Below are positions 30,296-37,345 of a DNA stretch of 56,399 bases, one piece after another (the stretch's first letter is position 1; every line of letters begins with the position of its first letter). The stretch is from Pseudolabrys sp. (GTDB taxonomy: Bacteria > Pseudomonadota > Alphaproteobacteria > Rhizobiales > Xanthobacteraceae). The notes beneath the pieces are model-generated. The model did no database searches. It was not told where the DNA came from and saw only the letters and a list, made by a program, of their open reading frames with translations. A program made the position numbers and the translations under genes. The DNA lies in assembly GCA_026125895.1 (NCBI GenBank), contig JAHCKG010000029.1:1-56399 (forward strand), given 5' to 3'.

Positions 30296-31789
30296 ATGTC
30301 TGACAATCTGATCGAGGAAATCGCCGCTCTTGCGGACGGCGAGCAGACGCCGCTTGCGCCGGAGGCTGACGACACGGTGGCGCGGCCGGCCGATGGCCAG
30401 GCCGCCGAGGCCGATTCCGGGCCGCGAACTTGGGGCTACGATGTCGATGCCATCAACCGCGATTACGCCTTGGTCCTGTGGGGCGGTAAAGCCGTTGTCG
30501 TGCGAGAGCGGCCGGACGGGCCCATCGAGGATCGCGTGCGCGTGCTATCGGTCGAGGCGTTCGACCAATGGTTCGCGAACCGGTTCACCGAGATCACGAC
30601 CGCCGATGGCAAGGTGCGTGCGATCAGTTGGGGCCGCGCCTGGCGTACCGATCGCCGGCGTCGGCAATATGCTGGAATCGAGTTTTTCCCGAATCCGGAT
30701 GGGGCCGAAGGCACAAGGGACTATCTGAATTTGTGGCGCGGCCTGGCGATCGAACCTACCGCAGCTGGCGACTATTCGATCTTCCGCGACCATCTTCTCA
30801 ATCAGGTGTGTCAGGGTGATCAGGCCATTTTCGATTGGGTGTTCGGGTGGTTCGCGCACATCGTCCAACGGCCGCGCGAGCGCATCGGCACCGCGCTGGT
30901 GCTGCGCGGACGCATGGGCACCGGGAAAACCAAGGTCGGCGAGGTGATCGGATCGCTGCTGCCTGCGCATTACTTTCAGGTGGACGATCCTCGATACATC
31001 ACCGGTCAATTCAACGCTCACATGGCGTCGTGCCTTTTGCTGCAGGCTGAGGAAGCCGTGTGGGCTGGCGATAAACATGCCGAAGGTCGCCTTAAGGGCT
31101 TGATCACGTCAGAATCGCAGATGATCGAATCGAAGGGCGTCGATCCGATCCGCATCCGGAATTTTGTACGGCTGATGATGACCTCAAACGAGGATTGGGT
31201 CGTACCGGCTGGTATGGACGAGCGCCGGTTTTGCGTGCTCGACGTGCATCCGCGATGCGCGCAAAACCACGATTACTTCCGTGAAATGGACGAACAGCTT
31301 GCCGCCGGCGGGCGAGCGAGGTTGCTGCGCGATCTGCTGGCCTTCGATCTGAGCAAGGTCAATCTCCGGCAAATCCCGCGTACCGAGGCGCTCTTGGAGC
31401 AGAAGGTTCGGTCGCTCGATCCGCTCGATGGGTGGTGGCTCGCGCGTCTCATGGACGGCACCGCGACCAGCCGAAGCGCTGACTGGCCGGCGACGGTAAC
31501 GATTGATGCACTTTATGCCGACTATCTTCGCGCGGCCGAGGAGATCGGCGTCGGCCGCAAGCGTGACCGGGCGACGTTCGGTCACCGCCTGTCAAAATTG
31601 GTCCCTGGCATCAAAAAAACGAGGCCAAGGGCTGAGGGAGAGGGCCGGCGCCCTTGGTGCTATCTGCTGCCTCCCCTGGCCGATTGCCGTGGGGATTTCG
31701 AGGGGATGGTCGGCCAGCCGATCGAGTGGCCGCCCCTTCCGGCGAGCGAGAAAGAGATTTCGGCAAGCGATGAGGTAGTCCCCCTCTAG
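30296..31789 (+). CDS. Phage/plasmid primase-helicase (SF3-type, DUF5906-like)
   Basis: A 497-aa replication protein. The C-terminal half is a superfamily 3 helicase: Walker A GRMGTGKT (205-212), Walker B-like LLLQAEEAVW (about 247-256), sensor LMMTSNED (293-300) and DERRF (308-312). A C-terminal winged-helix-like segment (about 410-460) fits the D5/DUF5906 family. The N-terminal 130 residues lack obvious AEP primase motifs, so it may be helicase only. It is the first gene of the element and is followed directly by a dense repeat array that looks like its origin. It would drive autonomous or helper-linked replication after excision. Confidence 0.85.
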   Translation: MSDNLIEEIAALADGEQTPLAPEADDTVARPADGQAAEADSGPRTWGYDVDAINRDYALVLWGGKAVVVRERPDGPIEDRVRVLSVEAFDQWFANRFTEITTADGKVRAISWGRAWRTDRRRRQYAGIEFFPNPDGAEGTRDYLNLWRGLAIEPTAAGDYSIFRDHLLNQVCQGDQAIFDWVFGWFAHIVQRPRERIGTALVLRGRMGTGKTKVGEVIGSLLPAHYFQVDDPRYITGQFNAHMASCLLLQAEEAVWAGDKHAEGRLKGLITSESQMIESKGVDPIRIRNFVRLMMTSNEDWVVPAGMDERRFCVLDVHPRCAQNHDYFREMDEQLAAGGRARLLRDLLAFDLSKVNLRQIPRTEALLEQKVRSLDPLDGWWLARLMDGTATSRSADWPATVTIDALYADYLRAAEEIGVGRKRDRATFGHRLSKLVPGIKKTRPRAEGEGRRPWCYLLPPLADCRGDFEGMVGQPIEWPPLPASEKEISASDEVVPL

Positions 31790-31790
31790 C

Positions 31791-32043
31791 TTGGTCCTAG
31801 TGGTCCTAGCGTCACAATTCGCTAGGACCGCCGAAAACCCCCTAAAAATAAGGCTTGGTCCTAGTGGTCCTAGTGGTCCAGGTCGCGCGTGCGTGTGGGA
31901 AAATCTAAAACCCGCGTCGCATCAACACGTCTCCTCCTAATTCTCTTTTTTGCTTGGACCACTAGGACCACTAGGACCAGCCCTTATTTTTCAAGGTCTT
32001 TTGCGGTCCAGGCAAAAATGTAGCCCTTGGACCGCCTTGGACC
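31791..32043. repeat. GGTCC/CTAG repeat array with 37-nt inverted arms, candidate replication origin
   Basis: Twelve GGTCC or GGACC pentamers in about 250 bp. A first pair forms GGTCCTAGCG (31802-31811) / CGCTAGGACC (31820-31829). A larger dyad has arms 31844-31880 and 31955-31991 that match at 35 of 37 positions, each holding three tandem 9-mers GGTCCTAGT, around a 74-nt loop. Further single copies lie at 32005, 32029 and 32039. CTAG, a rare tetramer in proteobacteria, occurs eight times. It sits between the primase-helicase and the next gene, the usual place for an origin. Confidence 0.65.
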
Positions 32044-32059
32044 ACGACAGGAGTCTGCT

Positions 32060-32317
32060 GTGAGCAAACCGACTACCGATCAACTCTCCTTTGCGCGGAC
32101 GATGAGCCGGCGGCAGAGGCTGGCGCTCTGGAACTTGGCCGATCATCCGGCTTACATGAGCGTGTCGGAACAGATCGACGCCGAGTTCAAAGCACTGATC
32201 AAGCATGGCCTTGCGGCAGGCCACAGCACGACGCCGGATGGTAGCGGGCCATTCATGTGGGCGGCGACCGATGCCGGCAAGGCGATATCGAAGCAGGTGG
32301 CAGCCGGCGAGCTTTGA
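32060..32317 (+). CDS. Hypothetical protein of the element (85 aa)
   Basis: GTG start with ACAGGAG 7 bp upstream. The sequence has a helical N-terminal half (MSRRQRLALWNLADHP) and a C-terminal segment FMWAATDAGKAISKQ. This pattern (short helices, then an aromatic-rich beta-like wing W-A-A-T-D-A-G) resembles small winged-helix proteins, but I do not recognise a family. It follows the repeat array, so a role in replication control is possible. Codon use agrees with the neighbouring genes. Confidence 0.65.
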   Translation: MSKPTTDQLSFARTMSRRQRLALWNLADHPAYMSVSEQIDAEFKALIKHGLAAGHSTTPDGSGPFMWAATDAGKAISKQVAAGEL

Positions 32318-32411
32318 CCTCGCCGACCCGACGGGTCCTTCCCCGCCCCCCGAGGGGTGCGGACGTAAGCGGCCCCCGATTCCTTCCAGTTGGGCTACTC
32401 GAAAACTTTGG

Positions 32412-32525
32412 TTGTCAGAGTTGTCAGCCATTGACAGTCGGTTGTCACGCAACCCTCTGTTTTCACTAGGTTTCGATCATCTGTTGGAACATCGGCGAAA
32501 GCCGACCGCTGTCAATGTTGACAGC
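32412..32525. promoter_or_regulatory. TGTCA/TGACA operator-like cluster ahead of the structural genes
   Basis: TTGTCA occurs at 32412, 32421 and 32442 and TTGACA at 32431. The dyad GCTGTCAATGTTGACAGC (32508-32525) has perfect 8-bp arms and ends 28 bp before the tail-chaperone start. The set of six half-sites suggests an activator or repressor site controlling the tail genes. No candidate regulator gene is certain. Confidence 0.45.
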
Positions 32526-32553
32526 CACATCCTCACGAAAACGGGAGAATACG

Positions 32554-32880
32554 ATGAGCGATCATTTCACGATCGAGAGCGACGGCGTGCGTGTCGTGAA
32601 GCTGGAAAAGCCTTTCGAGGGTCATCACGGCATGATCAGCGAGATCAGGCTCAGGCCTCCGACCTACAAGGATTTTATGGAACTGGGTGACCCGACTGTG
32701 CTGGTCGTTGTCGCCAATGGAATGGTGCCGCAAGACGATCTTGTGACGATCGGCAAGTACATCTCCAGGCTCGGCGGCGGCGACACCGCGCGCCTCGATA
32801 CAGTCGGCACGCTGCGCGATGCGGAGGCGCTGACTAAGGCGGTCAAAAGTTTTTTTACTCAGGCGTCGGCAAGCAACTAG
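32554..32880 (+). CDS. Phage tail assembly chaperone (short, zero-frame product)
   Basis: A 108-aa protein (start ATG with GGGAGA upstream) with a beta-rich N-terminal half (LEKPFEGHHGMISEIRLRPPTYKDFMELGD, quoted in part) typical of the tail assembly chaperone families that precede tape-measure genes. It would coat the tape-measure protein during tail-tube assembly. Near its end it runs through seven Ts (32850-32856) and then terminates at TAG 32878-32880. A -1 shift gives a longer product (see the next entry). Immediately downstream is the tape-measure gene, the canonical position. Confidence 0.8.
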   Translation: MSDHFTIESDGVRVVKLEKPFEGHHGMISEIRLRPPTYKDFMELGDPTVLVVVANGMVPQDDLVTIGKYISRLGGGDTARLDTVGTLRDAEALTKAVKSFFTQASASN

Positions 32881-33011
32881 ACCGCTACGCCGACTTTCTG
32901 ATTTTTGAGGTACGTCTCGCGCCGAGCGAGATCAACGCCATGACGATCGACGAAATCGTGCGGCTAACCGCCCGAAGCGTCGACTACATAAGGCGAAAAC
33001 GAGGTTCCTGA
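32850..33011 (+). CDS. -1 frame extension of the tail chaperone (gpGT-like programmed frameshift)
   Basis: The zero-frame codons TTT TTT preceded by T form a canonical slippery heptamer (T TTT TTT, 32850-32856). Slipping back one base gives TAC TCA GGC GTC... and an open frame of 51 codons from 32856 to TGA at 33009-33011, one base before the tape-measure ATG. The fused product is 152 aa; the extension contains LDRYADFLIFEV and MTIDEIVRLTARSVDYI. A possible stimulatory stem GTCGGC (32865-32870) / GCCGAC (32889-32894) starts 8 nt downstream. Such G/GT frameshifts are conserved in long-tailed phages. Confidence 0.75.
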   Translation, partial: FFYSGVGKQLDRYADFLIFEVRLAPSEINAMTIDEIVRLTARSVDYIRRKRGS

Positions 33012-33012
33012 C

Positions 33013-35097
33013 ATGGCTCGAACTATTCTCGATGCAGAGGCTCGGATCACCGCGCGCGATCGAACCGGAGGCGTGTTCGATGGCATCGCCAACAAAATCA
33101 GGCGCGTGAACGGGGCGGCGAATGCCGCGAACCGGCAAATGGGGACTATTGAGCGCGCGAGCGCCGCGGTGTCGCGATCAACCGGCGCGATCGTTGCGGC
33201 GTCCACCCGCATGTTGGCGCCGCTCGCTGCCGGCTACGGTATTTCGCAAGGCGTCAAGCGGTTCGGCGAAACCGAGATGGCCATCACGCGCATCGGCATC
33301 ACGGCCGACGCCACCGACGCCGAGGTCGGTCACCTGCATAAGACGCTGCGCGGCCTGGCGTTCGAAGCAGGCAAGCCGTTTGATGAAGTGACAGGCGGTC
33401 TTGAGCAGCTTGTCGCCGGCGGTCTCGACCTGCCGCAGGCCATGCCGGCGATGCCGGCCATCGTTAAAACCGCCCAGGCCGCAGGCGCCGAGGTGCGTGA
33501 CATGGCGAACACGTCGCTCGCGTTGATTCAGAACATGGGCATCGCCGGCGCCAAGATGCAGGACGCTTTCGACATCCTGGTCGCCGGTGGCAAGGCCGGG
33601 AAATTCGAACTTAAAGATATGGCCCGCTACCTCCCATCGATCATGCCGCAGGCCGTCGCTGTGGGCATGAAGGGTGAGGATGGCCTCAAGCGCATCGTCG
33701 CATTACTGCAGGCTGTGCGCGCTGGCACCGGCACAACCGAAGAAGCCGCGTCATCAGTGGCAAATATTTTCGCCAAGATGGAAAGCGAGGAAACCGCCAA
33801 GAGATTTTCGAAATTCGGTATCGATCTTCGTAAGGAAATGGCGCAAGCGCGCAAAGAAGGTAAGGACCTCCTTGAGGTCTTTACTGGCTTGTCCAAGAAG
33901 GCCGTGAACGGCGATCTTTCGAAGCTTCCGCAACTCTTCTCCGACATGGAATTCGCGCGCGGTATGCGGGCGCTAATGTCTTTTGGGGATCTTCTGACCG
34001 AAGTGATGGGCAAGCTCAACAGCGCCCGAGGTTCGGCTGGTCGCGATTTCGATCGGGTGATGACCAAGAGCCAAGTTTCGATCAACCGCCTGTCCGAAAG
34101 CTGGGATCGCGCGACTGAGTCGATTGGTCGCCTTATCGATCGTCTCGGCGGCTCAAAATTCCTCAATGGCATCGCTAAAACCGTCGAAAGTACAATTGAT
34201 TCCATCGACCGCCTTGGCGATCCCAAGAAAAGTGAAGAATTTCGGCGCGAGCGCGGTCAACCGCAGACAGCTTCGGAACTACATGATCGGCTGTTGCAGC
34301 AAAAGAAGCGCGAGCAACTGGCCGACCTCGATTCTAAAGTCGCGGTAGCCGAACACGATGTCGCCGCGGCAGAGGCGACGGCGAAGTTACGCAGGGGCCT
34401 TGGCCGTGATCCCGGCGACGCGCGGCGTAATCTGGAACGGCTTCGCATCGAGCGGGAATCTGTGCGTCTGCAAATCGAAGCGCTTAAAATTCCCTATCCG
34501 CTGCCGATCGACCTAAAGCAATTCGCCGAAAAGAAGGGAGGCCACGTTGTCGAGCCTTCCAGCCGCAAGTTGCGGCCCGGCGAGGCCGACTCGATCAAAA
34601 AGGAGTTGATTTCGGCCGGGGACGTGCTTCATCCGGTTGTGCGGCCTATGCCCCGCCCCGATCCGCGGCGGCAACCTTCGACGCCAATCTTCGTCAACGG
34701 TCTTGACCTGCCGCCGCAGCCTATTGAGGCACGCGCTCTACCCAAGCCGCCAGACCTGCCGCCGCAGCCTACTGAGGCACGCGCTCTACCCAAGCTGCCA
34801 GACCTGCCGCCGCAGCCTACTGAGGCACGCGCTCTACCCAAGCCGCCAGACCTGCCGCCGCAGCCTACTGAGGCACGCGCTCTACCCAAGCTGCCAGACC
34901 TGCCGCCTATAGCCGAGCCGCAGCTGCGGGGGTCCGCTGAGATCACAAACAAGATCGTCGTGGAGCCGTCGCCGGATTTCATCACCCGCGTGATCCAGTC
35001 CGTCCGTAGCGCGATTCCCGGCCTATCTGTTCGTGATGGGACCACTGGTTCGACGGGAGGATCGATGCCAGAGGCCGACCCCGGTAGAAACTATTAA
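33013..35097 (+). CDS. Phage tail tape-measure protein (TP901 family type)
   Basis: A 694-aa, mostly helical protein that sets tail length. The N-terminal part has Mu/TP901-type text (ITARDRTGGVFDGIANKIRRV; then FGETEMAITRIGITADATDAEV) and a hydrophobic stretch TRMLAPLAAGYGISQG. A coiled-coil-like region lies around 415-485. Residues about 565-632 are a tandem 16-residue repeat (DLPPQPTEARALPKPP), followed by a short tail domain. Length is at the lower end for tape measures; at the usual about 0.15 nm per residue the tail would be near 100 nm. It starts one base after the chaperone frameshift product. Confidence 0.85.
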   Translation: MARTILDAEARITARDRTGGVFDGIANKIRRVNGAANAANRQMGTIERASAAVSRSTGAIVAASTRMLAPLAAGYGISQGVKRFGETEMAITRIGITADATDAEVGHLHKTLRGLAFEAGKPFDEVTGGLEQLVAGGLDLPQAMPAMPAIVKTAQAAGAEVRDMANTSLALIQNMGIAGAKMQDAFDILVAGGKAGKFELKDMARYLPSIMPQAVAVGMKGEDGLKRIVALLQAVRAGTGTTEEAASSVANIFAKMESEETAKRFSKFGIDLRKEMAQARKEGKDLLEVFTGLSKKAVNGDLSKLPQLFSDMEFARGMRALMSFGDLLTEVMGKLNSARGSAGRDFDRVMTKSQVSINRLSESWDRATESIGRLIDRLGGSKFLNGIAKTVESTIDSIDRLGDPKKSEEFRRERGQPQTASELHDRLLQQKKREQLADLDSKVAVAEHDVAAAEATAKLRRGLGRDPGDARRNLERLRIERESVRLQIEALKIPYPLPIDLKQFAEKKGGHVVEPSSRKLRPGEADSIKKELISAGDVLHPVVRPMPRPDPRRQPSTPIFVNGLDLPPQPIEARALPKPPDLPPQPTEARALPKLPDLPPQPTEARALPKPPDLPPQPTEARALPKLPDLPPIAEPQLRGSAEITNKIVVEPSPDFITRVIQSVRSAIPGLSVRDGTTGSTGGSMPEADPGRNY
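34705..34908 (+). repeat. 48-bp tandem repeat inside the tape-measure gene
   Basis: Four full 48-bp units begin at 34705, 34753, 34801 and 34849, with a partial fifth at 34897. Units 1 and 3 end AAGCCGCCA, units 2 and 4 AAGCTGCCA, so the last duplication copied a 96-bp pair. Unit 1 alone has CTATTGAGG in place of CTACTGAGG. The reading frame is kept, giving a Pro-rich 16-residue protein repeat. Confidence 0.9.
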
Positions 35098-35142
35098 TTC
35101 CTTGAGGCCAGAATGCCGAGCTAACCAGCGGAGGGATGGTTC

Positions 35143-35313
35143 ATGCAGAACACGCCACATCGGCTTCCGTCGAACGATGACCTGGCTCGGATGACCGAGG
35201 AGTTGGAAGCCTTTTGCCGTCAGCATCAGCCGCTTTCACCGGAGGTGACTGAGGCGATTGAGCGTGAGGTGCGCCGCGGGTCTTTCCCCAACCCCCACGG
35301 CCTGCGGCGCTAA
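35143..35313 (+). CDS. Hypothetical small protein of the element (56 aa)
   Basis: An ATG with a good ribosome site (GGAGGG, 35130-35135) opens a 56-codon frame ending TAA. The protein is charged and helical (DDLARMTEELEAFCRQHQ; EVTEAIEREVRRG), with no family I recognise. Size and place, between the tape measure and a structured non-coding stretch, suggest an element-specific regulator or assembly factor. Its stop is followed within 7 bp by a repeat region. Confidence 0.6.
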   Translation: MQNTPHRLPSNDDLARMTEELEAFCRQHQPLSPEVTEAIEREVRRGSFPNPHGLRR

Positions 35314-35699
35314 GGCGGCCCGAACACGCCGAACATACCGAACACGATGGCCGAACACGTCCCCGGCAAACTTGCGAAAATCGCAAATTTGCCGCCATTG
35401 GCGGCGGTTGATTCTCGGTGTAAGTTTTGAGTTGGGTGTCGAAACCCGGACCTGAGATAGGCAGGCTTCCGATTGGCGTCGGTAAGCTGCCGATGCACCA
35501 GAGCCTTGGCGGGCTCTACGGTGCGCTGGCATCGCCTTGGCGGGCGAGCCGTCCTGGCCATATTGGCCGGGGGCGGTGCGTCATGTCCAGAGCGAAAGCT
35601 TAAAAGCCGCCGACCTGTCTCTCAGGCAGGTTTCGACCCCCCGGCTGCCGGTCCCGCCGATCGGCAAGGCTGTCGAAAGCCGAACCTGAGAGCTATCCC
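35314..35699 (+). ncRNA. Hairpin-dense non-coding stretch, candidate structured RNA
   Basis: 386 bp without a credible gene. In order: CGAACA repeated four times (35321-35357); a 13-bp hairpin 35365-35377/35381-35393 with one mismatch and loop AAA; three stem-loops with the same six-base loop TTGGCG at 35473-35478, 35506-35511 and 35537-35542, each with a different stem of 8-11 bp and one small bulge; CCTGGCCA-TAT-TGGCCGGG (35553-35571); and a long imperfect stem 35619-35637/35671-35691. A 21-nt sequence at 35437-35457 recurs at 35671-35691 (19 of 21 matches). I do not recognise a known RNA family. Confidence 0.5.
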
Positions 35700-36506
35700 A
35701 TGACCACAACCGAGGACCGGTGCGACAATGCTTCGCCCGCGCATCCGCGCGCGCAAACACAGGAGTGTCGAGATATCATGTCAGCGTCAGTTCATGCGTT
35801 CACCCCCCGCGCCGCCGCGCCTGCACAAGGCTCCCATGGCGAAGCAAGCCTTATCGAACTCGGCCGCCAATTCGATAAGCAGTTGCTGATCGTTCGCAGG
35901 CTGAGTGAAGAATCCGAGAGACTGGACGATATTTCCGAGGCGCAAATGCCATCTTGGCCGACCGCGGCATGTGTTCGCCCTGGTGATCGAGTGTTGCTGC
36001 GGGGGCGTTTCAGTAGCGCCGACTTCACGACCGGGCGGCCTTACACCTACGCCGAGATAAACCGCATGACGGAATGGAAGGTGCACTTGTTCATCTTTAG
36101 GCCTGCGATCGGATCGCCTCGATCGCACAAAGCATTGCCATGGCCACGCGCGCAGAGGCGCCTTGATGAAATCTGCGCCGCACACCAGCAATGGCGGGCG
36201 GATTGTATTTCAGTTCGGGAAAACACGGGCTACGCCGAAACCTATCGCGCCTTATCGGCGGCCGACGACAAACTGTTTACGATCATTGAAGGCATCGCTT
36301 CGGCAAGGGCGCTTTCCCCCGAGGGCTTAGCGGCGAAGGCAAGGGCTGCCGCTTTTCTCAAGGAGCGATTCGATCCGGTGGAGGATACGGACGATGAGGA
36401 GATCGATGATCGCCTGATGCGATCGCTTTATCGTGACGCGATCGCCATCGGCACGCCGCCGTCGCCGGCCGCGCCGGCGGCCCGCCGCGCTGCCGGTATC
36501 GCCTAA
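35700..36506 (+). CDS. Hypothetical protein of the element (268 aa)
   Basis: The first start is the ATG at 35700, right after the long stem of the structured stretch; an ATG at 35778 (MSASVHAF) with AGGAG upstream is equally plausible and would give 242 aa. The sequence is mixed helical with an internal segment RPGDRVLLRGRFSSADFTTGRPYTYAEI (quoted in part) and ends in an acidic run (DPVEDTDDEEIDDRLM) and an Ala/Pro-rich tail. No signal peptide or membrane segment is seen. I do not recognise a family; the place suggests a head- or DNA-related function. Confidence 0.65.
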   Translation: MTTTEDRCDNASPAHPRAQTQECRDIMSASVHAFTPRAAAPAQGSHGEASLIELGRQFDKQLLIVRRLSEESERLDDISEAQMPSWPTAACVRPGDRVLLRGRFSSADFTTGRPYTYAEINRMTEWKVHLFIFRPAIGSPRSHKALPWPRAQRRLDEICAAHQQWRADCISVRENTGYAETYRALSAADDKLFTIIEGIASARALSPEGLAAKARAAAFLKERFDPVEDTDDEEIDDRLMRSLYRDAIAIGTPPSPAAPAARRAAGIA

Positions 36507-36529
36507 GCCCGAATCGGCTTTCCGAAATC

Positions 36530-36558
36530 ATCGCCCGGCGGCTTCGCGGCCGGGCGAT
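36530..36558 (+). terminator. Strong hairpin between two unknown genes
   Basis: ATCGCCCGGC (36530-36539) pairs with GCCGGGCGAT (36549-36558), 10 bp, with loop GGCTTCGCG. It lies 24 bp after the preceding stop. No T-tract follows, so it may slow polymerase or protect RNA and is not a clear terminator. Confidence 0.45.
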
Positions 36559-36705
36559 GCAGGGGTCAACCCTGCGCCCGCCGACAAATTTATTCTGTCG
36601 GTCGCTCAAAAAGTTGGCCGCAGTTTGCGGGCCGAGAGTGGCGCCTCCCCTTGTCAGCCTACCATCGCGCATCTAGTCCGCTGCAATTCACTCTTGAGGT
36701 GACAT

Positions 36706-37218
36706 ATGCCGGCAAAGGCGAAGAAAACCGCCGCGGCGAAAGCCGCCGCCGCCTCGCCATCGTTTCGCGACCGCAAAAAGAGCGTGTTGCTGCAGCTTCA
36801 CAATCGAAAGGCACTCTGTGACGATCCTAAGACCTCTCGTCTATTACTCATCGCCGGTGAAATTTGGCGCCGCCTGATGACTTCGGAAGCCCCAACAGTC
36901 GGGGCGTCAGCTTCGGCCCTTGTCGAGCGGGTCGACACGTCCATATCTCAGGACGCGATCGATCGCCGCATGGCGCTTATTCTCGACGCGGACGCGAAGA
37001 ACAGGCAGCAACGCAAATATGCCGAGCACCTTCGGCAGGCCATCGGTCAATATGCCGCTGAGGTTCTCGATGCGGTCGCGCGCGACGATCTAGAAATCGA
37101 TCTTGCCGCTAAGCGTCTCTATGGGAAGGACGACAAGCTGAGTGTGGTCTGCACACGCGAGCGCCTGCGGGCATCCCTGCACAGCCTGACCGCCCTCCTC
37201 CGCTTACCAGGTACCTAG
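36706..37218 (+). CDS. Hypothetical protein of the element (170 aa)
   Basis: ATG with GAGGTG upstream. The N-terminus is Lys/Ala-rich and basic (MPAKAKKTAAAKAAAASPSF), followed by a largely helical protein (RLLLIAGEIWRRLM; RQQRKYAEHLRQAIGQYAAEVLDAV, in part). The basic tail suggests nucleic-acid contact. It is not recognisably a small terminase, although size would allow it. It is flanked by a hairpin upstream and an intrinsic terminator downstream. Confidence 0.65.
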   Translation: MPAKAKKTAAAKAAAASPSFRDRKKSVLLQLHNRKALCDDPKTSRLLLIAGEIWRRLMTSEAPTVGASASALVERVDTSISQDAIDRRMALILDADAKNRQQRKYAEHLRQAIGQYAAEVLDAVARDDLEIDLAAKRLYGKDDKLSVVCTRERLRASLHSLTALLRLPGT

Positions 37219-37278
37219 AAAGCTTTTCTGTTGCCGGGTACCCGAGTTTGTGGCTTCATGGCTACACACGGAATTCCG

Positions 37279-37317
37279 CCCGGCCGAGCCTCATCTCGCG
37301 CCGGGTTTTTGTTTTCG
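37279..37317 (+). terminator. Intrinsic terminator in the element (1)
   Basis: CCCGGC-CGAG (37279-37288) pairs with CTCG-(C)-GCCGGG (37295-37305, one bulge) and is followed by TTTTTGTTTT. It separates the 170-aa gene from the 202-aa gene. Confidence 0.75.
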
Positions 37318-37345
37318 CCATCCCCCAATTGGAGAATTTTCAGTC

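Noticed and set aside
34705-34908. Regular 48-bp repeats considered as a CRISPR array
   Set aside because: Units are contiguous with no variable spacers and are translated in frame within the tape measure; no cas genes.
35600-35660. tRNA-like T-loop (GGTTTCGAC) in the structured stretch
   Set aside because: The flanking bases do not pair as a T-stem and no acceptor or D-arm can be drawn.
35473-35703. 76-codon frame inside the structured stretch
   Set aside because: Starts with TTG without a ribosome site and runs through strong hairpins; the paired bases explain the sequence better, although a small protein cannot be fully excluded.
37208-37240. Two GGTACC sites close together suggesting a duplicated motif
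   Set aside because: Too short and their flanks differ; probably chance.
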